Origin: Aliiroseovarius sp. PrR006 | GTDB lineage: Bacteria; Pseudomonadota; Alphaproteobacteria; Rhodobacterales; Rhodobacteraceae | Direction: 5' to 3' | DNA: 64,000 nucleotides | Assembly (NCBI RefSeq): GCF_010500215.1 | Contig: NZ_JAAGOY010000007.1 | Location: 838,501 to 902,500 of the forward strand | In this document: positions 46,239 through 54,581 of the stretch, one piece after another | Layout: every line of letters begins with the position of its first letter | Position numbering within the stretch: position 1 is the first letter of the stretch | The notes under the pieces: generated by a model | Database searches by the model: none | Told to the model about the DNA's origin: nothing | The model's input: the letters and a program-made list of their open reading frames with translations, nothing else | Program-made: the position numbers and the translations under genes

Positions 46239-47113
46239 GTGAAAGCAGCCTGCCCGTAACAGTAATTGGTGGATACCTGGGAGCGGGCAAGACCACCCTG
46301 ATCAACCGCCTTCTCGCTGCCGAACATGGCAAGCGCGTAATGGTATTGGTCAATGATTTCGGTGCGATCAATATTGACGCACAGTTGCTGGAAAGCGCAG
46401 ACGAGGACACAATCGCCCTGACCAATGGGTGCGTGTGCTGCACAATGGGCAATGATTTGTACATGGCCATCTCGGACGCGATGAAGCGAACCCCTCGGCC
46501 CGACCATTTGATCATCGAGGCCAGCGGAATCGCAAATCCACAGAAGATAGCGAACACTGCGATCTCCGACCCCGATTTAACCTACAACGGCATCGTCACA
46601 GTGGTTGATGCCGAGAATATCGACGACCTGCTCGCCGATCCGATGATTTGTGCTCAGGTTGGCGACCAGATCGCATGTGCGGATTTGCTTGTTGTCAGTA
46701 AATCGTCTGACTTGCCAATCGACTTACGAGACACTTTGGAAAGGTTGTCGGACAGCGAAGTAATTCTCGCAGACGATATGCAAAGCCTACTCGGCCTGAC
46801 ATTCAGCGATCTTTCATCCCCCCCGAAGAATGTGCTCGGCACCCACCACCCGACCTACACTCAATGGCAGTATCAGGGTGATGTCTGTCTGGATCGCAAT
46901 GATTTGAAAGAGCTGATGCTGAAACGTCCTCGAGGAATCTACCGAGCCAAAGGTTTTGTACGTTCCCCAGATGGTTCGGGGTGGCGCGTTCAGGTTGTCG
47001 GTTCGACAATTTCGATTATGCCGGAAGTAAGCTGTGAGCAGACGATCATGGTCTGTATCGGGTCCACCATGCGCTTTGACAAGTCCGCCTGTGAGGCCTG
47101 GTGGGCAACATGA
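46235..47113 (+). CDS. COG0523 (CobW/ZigA-type) GTPase, putative metallochaperone
   Basis: A 292-residue P-loop GTPase. Walker A is GYLGAGKTTLIN near 13-24. The family metal-binding GCVCC is near 65-69, Walker B is LIIEASGIANP, and the base-recognition region is LLVVSK. The C-terminal CobW_C domain is present from about 205. These proteins deliver metals (Zn, Co, Fe) to client enzymes. Overlap with the amidohydrolase stop codon points to that metal enzyme as the client, as in other hydrolase-COG0523 pairs. Confidence 0.9.
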   Translation: MSESSLPVTVIGGYLGAGKTTLINRLLAAEHGKRVMVLVNDFGAINIDAQLLESADEDTIALTNGCVCCTMGNDLYMAISDAMKRTPRPDHLIIEASGIANPQKIANTAISDPDLTYNGIVTVVDAENIDDLLADPMICAQVGDQIACADLLVVSKSSDLPIDLRDTLERLSDSEVILADDMQSLLGLTFSDLSSPPKNVLGTHHPTYTQWQYQGDVCLDRNDLKELMLKRPRGIYRAKGFVRSPDGSGWRVQVVGSTISIMPEVSCEQTIMVCIGSTMRFDKSACEAWWAT

Positions 47114-47705
47114 TGTGGTGCGAAGGTAAAATACGTGTTGGCTGGCTGTGCTCTAAATAGGCTTGAAGTACACATTGTGACAATGCAGAGGGTTTCCAAC
47201 ACTCCTGAGCTCGAGCAAGCAATAAGACACCGCGAAATTGGTACCTACCTCTTTTGTTAACGTGATGAATGTATACGCGACACTTTTCTCAAAATTGACC
47301 CGGCTAGTTCACACAGTTCGCCCAAGGGTTGGATGATCAAAGCATTCGGGTAACTGGGCTATCTCCCCCTTGGCGCATGACTGAAGCCTCCTGCACCTTC
47401 CTCTCAGCGTATTCCAAGGCCTCGCTTACCTTGTGCACAACCTTCTTATTGGAGTGCCAAACGACGAGCGGCCAAGTCCGGATGGTACGCGCGGAAATCA
47501 GGAAGTGGCGCGGGTAATGATCGCAGGCAGAGTTGCGAAACCCGGTCGTCCCCGTTGAGCGCTTTTTTGAACATCTGCAGTTTTTACCGGACCGACCTTT
47601 CATCGATTTGTGACCGCATTAAGTGTTGACCTTCCCCCGGGGGAAGCCGGCTATTGTATCGAAAGGAGCAGAGGTTCCTGAGACGAGGCAGCTTGATGAG
47701 GAGCC
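47114..47705. other. Intergenic gap of about 590 bases, nothing recognised
   Basis: Short frames on both strands show no family pattern or ribosome binding site. The right end (47650-47705) should hold the promoter of the downstream redox gene cluster. The composition is more AT-rich than the neighbours by eye, which could reflect a past junction. Confidence 0.5.
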
Positions 47706-48275
47706 ATGCACTTGAACACATCCAGAAGGCGTTTTCTCTCGGGATTGGCAGCAGGTTGCGCCCTTCCTGCGCCAATGCTCCTTGCCCAGTCTGAGCAGGT
47801 CGAAGTCAAAACACAACGCAACATTTCCTCGTTCCGCATGCACCGCTGGCAAGACCATTTCGACAATCTGGAAAACGGGGTGATCCTGTCGGACACCACG
47901 TCGCGCATGCTGCAATACTGGTCCGAGGATGGGACGGTTGCCAAGATCTATCCAACCAGCGTGCCGTTAAGCGATGACCTGACACGCCTTGGATACACAC
48001 GCGTGGTGCGTAAGGTGGACGGGCCGTCATGGCGGCCCACGCCTTCGATGAAGAAACGCAATCCGGAATGGCCAGACTATGTCGGCCCCGGGCCGCAAAA
48101 CCCCTTGGGGACACACGCGCTTTATCTTAGCTGGCAATACTATCGGATCCACGGCACCAACGACACGCGCAAGATCGGGCGACGGTCCTCGAACGGCTGC
48201 ATCGGACTTTATAACGAGAAGATCGCCGAGTTGTTCGCGCTTGCGAAGGTTGGCACGCAGGTCAAGCTGATCTGA
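47706..48275 (+). CDS. L,D-transpeptidase (YkuD) family protein
   Basis: A 189-residue exported protein. The signal is Tat-like (SRRRFLSGLAAG at 6-17, hydrophobic to about 27). The YkuD domain shows TPSMKKRNPEWPDYVGPGPQNPLG and the catalytic HGTNDTRKIGRRSSNGCIGLYN. The family motif normally reads SxGCIR; here Gly follows the Ile. It should make or edit peptidoglycan cross-links, or attach proteins. It opens a run of redox genes; a 23-base gap to the next gene suggests an operon. Confidence 0.88.
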   Translation: MHLNTSRRRFLSGLAAGCALPAPMLLAQSEQVEVKTQRNISSFRMHRWQDHFDNLENGVILSDTTSRMLQYWSEDGTVAKIYPTSVPLSDDLTRLGYTRVVRKVDGPSWRPTPSMKKRNPEWPDYVGPGPQNPLGTHALYLSWQYYRIHGTNDTRKIGRRSSNGCIGLYNEKIAELFALAKVGTQVKLI

Positions 48276-48298
48276 CCCGCACGGAAAGAGTATAGGAA

Positions 48299-48733
48299 AT
48301 GACCATCAAGACGTGGAGCCTGATCGGGATCGCAGCCCTCATCGTCATCTTTCTTCTGACGCGGGGCGGGTCGAATGACAGGGCAAACCCCGCAGCGGAA
48401 ATTGCCGCAGGTGCGCCGATGGTGACCGTGCAACTGCCTGCCGAGTTGAGCGTAAAGGCGGTGATGGGAAAGCGTGCCTTCGACGCGGTTTGCGCAGACT
48501 GCCACGGGCCCGATGCAGCGGGGCAGCAGGGCATCGCACCGCCGCTTGTGCACAAGATCTATGAGCCCAGCCATCATGCGGATATGGCCTTCGTGCTGGC
48601 TGTACAAAGGGGTGTACCCGCGCATCATTGGGGCTTCGGCAACATGCCGCCGGTCGACGGCTTGACCCGGGCCGATGTTGCGAACATCATTGCTTACGTC
48701 AGAGAATTGCAACGCGAGAACGGGATCAACTGA
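48299..48733 (+). CDS. Monohaem cytochrome c with N-terminal anchor
   Basis: A 144-residue class I cytochrome. Residues 6-21 form a hydrophobic segment followed at once by charged RGG, so it may stay as a membrane anchor rather than be cleaved. Haem motif CADCH at 65-69, axial Met probably in GNMPPVDGL. It likely carries electrons to or from its operon neighbours (multicopper oxidase, dihaem cytochrome). Confidence 0.9.
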   Translation: MTIKTWSLIGIAALIVIFLLTRGGSNDRANPAAEIAAGAPMVTVQLPAELSVKAVMGKRAFDAVCADCHGPDAAGQQGIAPPLVHKIYEPSHHADMAFVLAVQRGVPAHHWGFGNMPPVDGLTRADVANIIAYVRELQRENGIN

Positions 48734-48736
48734 ACG

Positions 48737-49075
48737 GTGCTTGATGAAATGCGCAGATGGGTCGGGCCGATGTTCGTAATGGTCAGCGTATTTGTCGCCA
48801 GCCTGCTTTTGTCAGGTGGCGTTGCTGAAGCGCATGGCACACATGCGCCTTCCGAAACAGCGATCACCAAGCAGTCGGACACCGTTTATTTCGCCGCTGA
48901 CAATCAGGGACACTGCTTTGGAGGTGCCTTCTGTACCGGCCCTGCCATTGTCCAGCACAACTCTTTGCCTGCAGGTGCAATCGCGCATCGCGAGCGCTAT
49001 GCGTTGCCTGGCGAGACTCTGGGCCTTCCCGTCATATCCGGGTTCGATCCACCGCCTCCCCGCCTTCTGAATTGA
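48737..49075 (+). CDS. Small exported hypothetical protein
   Basis: A 112-residue protein. The GTG at 48737 is the longest in-frame start; ATG 48749 is an alternative. A hydrophobic signal (VMVSVFVASLLLSGGVAEA) precedes a His/Thr-rich mature N-terminus (HGTHAPSE). Two Cys (HCFGGAFC) near residue 63-68 could bind a metal or a disulfide. The tail is Pro-rich. No family recognised. Position in the redox operon suggests a periplasmic metal-related role. Confidence 0.65.
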   Translation: MLDEMRRWVGPMFVMVSVFVASLLLSGGVAEAHGTHAPSETAITKQSDTVYFAADNQGHCFGGAFCTGPAIVQHNSLPAGAIAHRERYALPGETLGLPVISGFDPPPPRLLN

Positions 49076-49126
49076 TATCTTCCGCGCGCCGATGGCGTTG
49101 AGAAACAATCCAATCAGGAAAATCCG

Positions 49127-49717
49127 ATGAAAACCAAAAAACTACTCGTGGGCGCAACGGTTGCGTCCGTACTTGCCGTGGCAGGCCAGTCCGTTCTTGC
49201 GCATGGGGGTGCCACGGGCATCGTCAAGGAACGCATGGATGGCATGGGCGTCATGAAAGAGGCCATGAAGGTTCTGACGCCGATGATGCAGGGCAAAGTC
49301 GACTATGACGCCGACGTGGTGCGTGATCGTGCAGGCGACATCAGCCAACATGCCGGAACGACCATGACGAAGCTGTTCCCCGAAGGCAGCACGGATGCCC
49401 CATCCGAGGCGAAGCTGGAAATCTGGCAGGACTGGGAGAGTTTTGCGACGCTGGCCGAGCAATTGCGTGTGATGGCCGACGGGCTGGCCGCGGCGTCCGA
49501 TAACGGGTTGATGATGGCCGGGAACGCGCCTGCTGACGGCAGCATGATGGCTGGCCAAGGGGGCACCATGATGGGCAGTGGCATGATGGGAAGCGGTATG
49601 ATGGGCGGCCAAGGCGTAGGCATGATGGACTTCGCCGATATGCCAGCCGATGGCGTCTTTACCATGATGAGTCAGGTTTGTTCTGCGTGCCACACCCGTT
49701 TCCGGGCTGAGAAATAG
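49127..49717 (+). CDS. Cytochrome c' with methionine-rich insert
   Basis: A 196-residue exported cytochrome of the c'/c556 four-helix type. Signal peptide about 1-25 (ending VLA). The haem motif is at the C-terminus, CSACH at 185-189, as in the family. Helices read VKERMDGMGVMKEAMKVL and WESFATLAEQLRVMADGLA. An extra Met/Gly-rich stretch is inserted at about 127-168, with repeated MM pairs (GTMMGSGMMGSGMMGG). Such stretches bind Cu(I) in copper resistance proteins, so this may be a copper-binding cytochrome. NO or CO binding is usual for the family. Confidence 0.88.
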   Translation: MKTKKLLVGATVASVLAVAGQSVLAHGGATGIVKERMDGMGVMKEAMKVLTPMMQGKVDYDADVVRDRAGDISQHAGTTMTKLFPEGSTDAPSEAKLEIWQDWESFATLAEQLRVMADGLAAASDNGLMMAGNAPADGSMMAGQGGTMMGSGMMGSGMMGGQGVGMMDFADMPADGVFTMMSQVCSACHTRFRAEK

Positions 49718-49726
49718 GCCAAGAAG

Positions 49727-50626
49727 ATGCGCAAACTCTATCGTCTGGGATTGGCTGGGGTGGTGGCTGCCTCGGCCAGCCTGTCGGCACTGATAGCATG
49801 GCCAATAGGCCTCCCCCCCACGCCGATAACGCTGCAGGGCAATGTGGAACGCGGCGCGTATCTTGCGCGCGCATCCGGGTGCATCGCTTGCCACACCGAC
49901 ATCGCTGGCGGAGGCGCGCCCCTTGCCGGGGGGCTAGCCCTTGAGACACCGTTCGGGGCGCTGTATTCCCCAAACCTGACCACTGACCCCGACCATGGGA
50001 TCGGTGGCTGGACTCAAGCTCAGTTTGCCCGCGCTGTGCGCGAAGGGGTCTCGCCCGAAGGGTACGCCTATTACCCGGCCTTTACCTACCCGTTCTATGC
50101 GAACTTCACGGATCAAGAGATCGCCGACCTTTGGGCTGCGTTCCAGACAGTACCCCCCGTCGCCGCGCCGTCGCGTGCGCCCGAAATGCAGTTTCCTTTC
50201 AACCAGCGTTGGGGCTTGAAGCTGTGGCGTGCGGCCTATCTTGAACCACCCCGGACCGAACCCGTGGCAGGCAAAGGCGAGATCTGGAACCGTGGCCGCG
50301 AACTGGTCGAAGGCGCCACCCATTGCGCCGCCTGCCATACGGGGCGGAATTTCGCAGGGGCCCGCAACTCGGATACCGAGCATTTTCAAGGAAGCGACAG
50401 CTTGCCCGGCGGCGAGAAAGCTCCCGCGATTGACCACGATACCCTGATTAGAAGGGGATGGGATGTGGCAAGCCTTGCTTACGCGCTGCGCACCGGCATC
50501 ACGCCCGAGGGCGACGCCTTTGGCGGGACCATGGGCGAGGTTGTACTGTATGGCACAAGCTTTTTGACCGAAGCAGACCGTACCGCCATCGCGACATATC
50601 TGATGGATGAACACGAGGGTGGATAA
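49727..50626 (+). CDS. Dihaem cytochrome c
   Basis: A 299-residue protein with an N-terminal hydrophobic signal or anchor (LAGVVAASASLSALIAW). Two class I domains are seen, with haem motifs CIACH at 52-56 and CAACH at 200-204. The pattern GAPLAGGLALETPFGALYSPNLTTDPDHGIGGWT is typical of the cytochrome subunits of alcohol and sorbose dehydrogenases. Here no dehydrogenase gene is adjacent; a multicopper oxidase follows by 4 bases. It probably transfers electrons in the periplasm between them. Confidence 0.92.
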   Translation: MRKLYRLGLAGVVAASASLSALIAWPIGLPPTPITLQGNVERGAYLARASGCIACHTDIAGGGAPLAGGLALETPFGALYSPNLTTDPDHGIGGWTQAQFARAVREGVSPEGYAYYPAFTYPFYANFTDQEIADLWAAFQTVPPVAAPSRAPEMQFPFNQRWGLKLWRAAYLEPPRTEPVAGKGEIWNRGRELVEGATHCAACHTGRNFAGARNSDTEHFQGSDSLPGGEKAPAIDHDTLIRRGWDVASLAYALRTGITPEGDAFGGTMGEVVLYGTSFLTEADRTAIATYLMDEHEGG

Positions 50627-50630
50627 GCGA

Positions 50631-52031
50631 ATGAACCCAATACAAAAGCCTCAGGGACCAAAACTGAACCGCCGCACATTTCTGGCCGGAGCCGCCGCAC
50701 TCGCTGCGACGCCGGGATTTGTACATGCCGAAACCATGCCTCGGTTGGTGGCCCGCCCTGCGAGTGCGCGCATTCTGCCTGCCGAATACCCCGAGACGCC
50801 GATCTGGGGATATGACGGTGGGGTACCTGGCCCCCTGTTGCGTCTGAAACAGGGCGAACGCTTGACACGCACGCTGGTGAATGAACTGCCACAGCCCACC
50901 TCTGTTCACTGGCACGGGGTGCGGGTGCCGAATGCGATGGACGGGGTGCCGGGTATGACACAGGACGCCGTCGCGCCCGGCGACCAGTTTGACTACGCCT
51001 TTACGCCGCCCGATGCGGGCACATTCTGGTATCACTCACACAACCAATCCACCGAGCAGATCGCAAGGGGGCTTTATGGATTGTTGATTGTCGATGAGGC
51101 CGAACCCCCAGAGGTCGACCACGATATCGCTGTGGTGCTGGATGATTGGCGGCTGCGTGAAAACGGAGAGATCATCGACGATTTCGACCGGATGCATGAC
51201 TGGACCCATGCGGGACGGATCGGAAACTTCGTGCAGGCATCCCTGTTGCCACAGATATCGCAACTGCGCCGCCATGATCGCGTGCGGCTACGGCTGGTCA
51301 ACGTCGCGGTGGACCGCATCATGAAGATCGGCCTTCATGGCCTAAGCGGCGCCATCGTGGCGTTGGACGGAATGCCCCTGCGAACGCCCGAACACACCGA
51401 CCACGTTGTCCTTGGTCCGGCTCAAAGGGCGGATTTCATCGTGGATGTCACTGCTGACGAAGGTGACGAGGCGCTGATTGCAATCCATGAACGTGACGAG
51501 GCCTTCGTACTTGCAGATATCCAGATTTCGGGCACGAGCAGTTCCTCTGCACGTGGGGCAATCAACCCTCTGCCATCCAATCCGCTTGTCCCCCTTGAGA
51601 CAGCACAGGCCACGACCGAGGCACGCTTGATCATGGAAGGCGGCGCGATGGGAGGGCTGCGTCAGGGGATTTGGAAGGGTGAACGCCTGTCGATCCAGCA
51701 ACTGGTCGAACAAGGGCAGGTTTGGACCTTCAACGGCGTCGCAGGTCTGCCCGAAGCTCCATTGGTTGAAGTTGCCGTTGGCGACATCGTCGAAATTCCA
51801 ATGCAGAACGACACGGCGTTTCCACACGCCATGCACCTGCACGGGCACCATTTTCAGGAACGTCTGGCCGATGGCTCGCTTGGTCCTTTGCGCGACACAC
51901 TTCTGATGGATCGCGGGGAAACGCGTAGCATCGTGTTTCGGGCGGACAACCCCGGAGACTGGCTTTTGCATTGCCACATGCTGTCCCACCAAAAGGCAGG
52001 TATGAAAACCTGGATACGGGTGGCCGGATGA
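50631..52031 (+). CDS. Multicopper oxidase
   Basis: A 466-residue periplasmic oxidase. A Tat signal (NRRTFLAGAAALAA) supports export of a folded copper protein. All copper motifs are present: HWH at 93-95, HSH at 135-137, HPMHLH-type set H399, H402, H404, and H447-C448-H449 with H453 and M458, giving type 1, 2 and 3 sites. The type 1 site has the Met ligand. It fits the CueO/CopA (laccase-like) group that oxidises Cu(I) or organics with oxygen. The start is ATG 50631; 50607 is possible. It overlaps the next cytochrome gene by 4 bases. Confidence 0.93.
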   Translation: MNPIQKPQGPKLNRRTFLAGAAALAATPGFVHAETMPRLVARPASARILPAEYPETPIWGYDGGVPGPLLRLKQGERLTRTLVNELPQPTSVHWHGVRVPNAMDGVPGMTQDAVAPGDQFDYAFTPPDAGTFWYHSHNQSTEQIARGLYGLLIVDEAEPPEVDHDIAVVLDDWRLRENGEIIDDFDRMHDWTHAGRIGNFVQASLLPQISQLRRHDRVRLRLVNVAVDRIMKIGLHGLSGAIVALDGMPLRTPEHTDHVVLGPAQRADFIVDVTADEGDEALIAIHERDEAFVLADIQISGTSSSSARGAINPLPSNPLVPLETAQATTEARLIMEGGAMGGLRQGIWKGERLSIQQLVEQGQVWTFNGVAGLPEAPLVEVAVGDIVEIPMQNDTAFPHAMHLHGHHFQERLADGSLGPLRDTLLMDRGETRSIVFRADNPGDWLLHCHMLSHQKAGMKTWIRVAG

Positions 52032-52519
52032 AACGCGGAAAGCTTGTTGCGCTATGCGCTGCCGGGTTGGCGGCCTTCGGCATCGCGATCACGGCCTTCA
52101 GCCCCATGGATGCGCAAGCCCAGCCAGCACAGCAGCCCGTGGACTCGGATCCTGTTGCGGGAAAAGTGCTGTATGCAGAAAGTTGTGCCGCGTGTCATGG
52201 CGCGAAGCTTGAGGGCCAACCCGACTGGCGCACCCCAGACGACGACGGCATCCTTCCTGCCCCGCCCCATGATCAAACCGGTCACACTTGGCACCACGGC
52301 GATGCGTTGCTGTTTGACTATACCAAACGCGGTGGCCAAGCTGCGCTTGAAACGCGTGGTGTATCTGGATTTGTCAGCGGCATGCCGGGGTTCGAAGACA
52401 GTCTAAGCGATCAACAAATCTGGGACATACTGGCCTTCATAAAATCCACCTGGCCTGAGCGCATCCGCCAGATGCAGGCCACACGCACCACAGGTGAACA
52501 AATGCAGGGCGGTTCATGA
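52028..52519 (+). CDS. Monohaem cytochrome c
   Basis: A 163-residue exported cytochrome. Signal residues 1-30 (ending AQA). Haem motif CAACH at 53-57, followed by GAKLEGQPDWRTPDDDGILPAPPHDQTGHTWHHGD. Axial Met in VSGMPGF. This form is common next to copper oxidases and copper resistance genes. ATGA overlap with the multicopper oxidase makes co-production clear. Confidence 0.92.
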   Translation: MKRGKLVALCAAGLAAFGIAITAFSPMDAQAQPAQQPVDSDPVAGKVLYAESCAACHGAKLEGQPDWRTPDDDGILPAPPHDQTGHTWHHGDALLFDYTKRGGQAALETRGVSGFVSGMPGFEDSLSDQQIWDILAFIKSTWPERIRQMQATRTTGEQMQGGS

Positions 52520-52612
52520 TTGCCCGGCCCGACCAATGCCATGACATGGCGCGGCGGCCTCGGCCTTGAAAGCCAAGATCATGCCGTCTGCGCGAACAAC
52601 AAAGGAAAAGAC

Positions 52613-53089
52613 ATGACCAACCCGACACTTGACCGGCGCCTGTTTCTTGCGGGGCTTGGCGCCTCTTGCATCGGACTTGCCACACCGGCGATTGCCTCGT
52701 CTCGCCCGCTGATACAGGTTCTGAAGGACCCGGATTGCGGCTGCTGTGGCGCATGGATGGCAATCATGCAGCAAGAAGGTTTCGACTTGGAAGTCCAGAA
52801 TGCCTCGTGGGACGCCCTGTCGCACTATAAGGAAACGAACGGCATCCCGCAGGACATGGTGTCGTGTCATACCGGCGTGGTGAACGGGTACTTCATCGAA
52901 GGGCATGTACCCGCCGCTGACATCCGTCGCTTGCTGGCCGAGCGCCCTGACGCGGTGGGGCTGTCCGTTCCCGGAATGCCCTTTGGTTCACCCGGCATGG
53001 GGCCTGAGAACGAGCGAGAAGCCTATGCCGTCTACCTGATCCGCAAGGATGGCAGCACCGAGGTGTTCAACAACTACGACGCCGCCTGA
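52613..53089 (+). CDS. DUF411 exported metal-binding protein
   Basis: A 158-residue protein. The twin-arginine-like signal (RRLFLAGLGASCIGLATPAIA) starts at ATG 52613 (AAAGGAAAAG before it). The DUF411 motif KDPDCGCCGAW near 37-46 has a Cys-x-Cys-Cys site, and SCHTG lies near 83. Family members occur in copper and metal resistance clusters, as thioredoxin-like proteins. It is convergent with the Crp/Fnr gene and overlaps it by 16 bases. Confidence 0.88.
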   Translation: MTNPTLDRRLFLAGLGASCIGLATPAIASSRPLIQVLKDPDCGCCGAWMAIMQQEGFDLEVQNASWDALSHYKETNGIPQDMVSCHTGVVNGYFIEGHVPAADIRRLLAERPDAVGLSVPGMPFGSPGMGPENEREAYAVYLIRKDGSTEVFNNYDAA

Positions 53090-53676
53090 TTGGTGCGTTT
53101 TAGACGATAGACGCCGCGGGCGGGGCGTTCGACCTGCCCGTCGCGTACCAGATCCGACAGCACACGAAAGACGACCTCGTGGCTCAGCCCAAGGTCGCTG
53201 GCGAAAGCCACCACCGTTCCGGTCATCCACCCATCCGCAAGGCCCGCAAGAACCCGGTCCCGCGCAGACCGGATCGCCAGCAGCTCCTGCTTGCGGCGAT
53301 AAGACTGGACTTGCGCCGAAAGCCGTTGAACCAGACCGATTGCAAAAGTAGTGTTCTCAGTCATGGCGCCCAGCACGATGGCCTTGTCGAGAACACGAAC
53401 CGTGCTGTCCCGGTCAGCGATGGCGTCACAGTGATAATGGTCGCTGAATAGCGATGGCTCGGCCAGCGTGTCGCCTGACCCTGCCCTGAACATCGTGACC
53501 AGCTGCCCCGCTTCCGTGTGGCGCACCAGACGCACCTCTCCTTGTTCAACAAAGAACATGCCGCGCGCCCTATCGCCCTGATGAAACAGATGCTCTCCGC
53601 ACGTCAAACTGCGGCGCGGCAGATCGGACAGGGGTAGGCCATCAAATGGCGCAGGGAGTGGGATCAAATCGCTCAT
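53074..53676 (-). CDS. Crp/Fnr-family regulator
   Basis: A 200-residue protein with an N-terminal cyclic-nucleotide-binding-like beta roll (GEHLFHQGDRARGMFFVEQGEVRLVRH) and a C-terminal HTH (VVAFASDLGLSHEVVFRVLSDLVRDGQVERP). The Fnr cysteines for an Fe-S cluster are absent; only Cys26 and Cys83-type residues are seen. The signal is unknown. It probably controls the redox/copper genes around it, and itself through the palindrome next to its start codon. Confidence 0.9.
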   Translation of the reverse strand: MSDLIPLPAPFDGLPLSDLPRRSLTCGEHLFHQGDRARGMFFVEQGEVRLVRHTEAGQLVTMFRAGSGDTLAEPSLFSDHYHCDAIADRDSTVRVLDKAIVLGAMTENTTFAIGLVQRLSAQVQSYRRKQELLAIRSARDRVLAGLADGWMTGTVVAFASDLGLSHEVVFRVLSDLVRDGQVERPARGVYRLKRTNQAAS

Positions 53677-53678
53677 TG

Positions 53679-53690
53679 TGATTCAAATCA
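53679..53690. promoter_or_regulatory. Palindrome TGATT-CA-AATCA, candidate Crp/Fnr site
   Basis: A 12-base palindrome two bases before the regulator's start codon. It resembles an FNR/CRP half-site pair with shortened spacing. It could block translation or transcription of the regulator, and lies upstream of the divergent His-rich gene. The role is inferred. Confidence 0.4.
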
Positions 53691-53752
53691 TATTCAATTG
53701 GCCAAATAGGTACCACCATTTTGGGGCTACACATTCGATCAAGAGGTCAATC

Positions 53753-54292
53753 ATGGTCCGACACACGATATTCGCGGTCGTCACATTGTTTTCGGCCGCG
53801 CCGATTTACGCACAGCACAGTCACGACCATTCGGGTGATATGCCGCAGACCGTCTTGCCTGCCGAGCCCGGTCAGGGCGCGTTTGCCGCGATTGCCGAGA
53901 TCGTTGCCTTGCTGCGCGCCGACCCAGAAACAGATTGGTCGGCGGTCGATATTGCGGCCCTGCGCCAGCATCTGATCGACATGGATGACTTGGTGACGCA
54001 TGCCGAAGTGACAACAGAAGACGTGCCAAAAGGCGCACGGTTCCACGTGCAAACCACCGGTGCTGGAGGAGGCGCGGTATCCCGCATGGTCCCTGCGCAT
54101 GCGCCGGTGTTAAGTGCTGACACGGGCTGGACAAGTCAGGTGCTTTTGAACGGGGATGAAATTGTTTGGACCGTTACCTCATCGAAAGACGCTGAGATAA
54201 TCCGGGCGCTGGGCTTCTTCGGCCTTATGGCCATTGGAAATCACCACCAACCCCATCACTTGGGGATGGCGACAGGTTCCATGGCGCATTGA
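53753..54292 (+). CDS. Exported histidine-rich hypothetical protein
   Basis: A 179-residue protein. ATG 53753 opens a signal peptide (FAVVTLFSAAPIYA), and the mature protein begins HSHDHSGDM, a metal-binding style His cluster. The C-terminus has NHHQPHHLGMATGSMAH. In between is an acidic helical part with no known motif. It is next to the Crp/Fnr gene (divergent) and the copper genes (convergent with copZ, one base apart). Copper or other metal binding in the periplasm is likely. Confidence 0.75.
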   Translation: MVRHTIFAVVTLFSAAPIYAQHSHDHSGDMPQTVLPAEPGQGAFAAIAEIVALLRADPETDWSAVDIAALRQHLIDMDDLVTHAEVTTEDVPKGARFHVQTTGAGGGAVSRMVPAHAPVLSADTGWTSQVLLNGDEIVWTVTSSKDAEIIRALGFFGLMAIGNHHQPHHLGMATGSMAH

Positions 54293-54293
54293 T

Positions 54294-54494
54294 CTAAACC
54301 AAAATTGTCGCTGGATAGCCTTCCTTGGCAAGTATGGCGAGCAGTTCGTGATCCGTTATTTCACTGGTGATTCTGACCTCGTGGGCGTCGAGGTCAAACG
54401 CCAGTTGCGCCTGCCCATCTGCGGTTAGAACAGCTTTCTCGATCACGGCTTTACAGTGTCCGCAGCTCATGTCGGGGACGTGGAATCTACGCAT
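54294..54494 (-). CDS. copZ: Copper chaperone (HMA domain)
   Basis: A 66-residue single heavy-metal-associated domain. The metal site is C11 and C14 in MSCGHC. The remaining strand-helix pattern (AVIEKAVL, AFDLDAHEVRI) is normal. It carries Cu(I) in the cytosol to CopA or to CueR. It is divergent from copA; a CueR-type operator lies 40 bases upstream. Confidence 0.93.
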   Translation of the reverse strand: MRRFHVPDMSCGHCKAVIEKAVLTADGQAQLAFDLDAHEVRITSEITDHELLAILAKEGYPATILV

Positions 54495-54533
54495 TCAAGG
54501 GCTCCTCTTGTGGCTTCACGGTTGCAGGTGGGG

Positions 54534-54554
54534 CTTCCCATGGGGGAAGGTCAA
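54534..54554 (-). promoter_or_regulatory. CueR-type operator of copZ
   Basis: On the minus strand, TTGACC (54549-54554, a -35 element) leads into the palindrome CTTCCC-CCAT-GGGAAG at 54534-54549. This matches the MerR/CueR layout, where the regulator sits in a long 19-base spacer. The -10 element is not clear. Confidence 0.75.
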
Positions 54555-54581
54555 TGCTCAAGAAAACGTGATGTTCGGCCC

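Noticed and set aside
47337-47603. 88-codon open frame on the minus strand in the gap before the L,D-transpeptidase gene
   Set aside because: It starts and ends without ribosome binding site support, and overlaps other short frames; no family pattern was found.
49142-49894. His-rich open frame on the minus strand over the cytochrome c' gene
   Set aside because: Its His content mirrors the Met codons (ATG read as CAT) of the real gene on the other strand.
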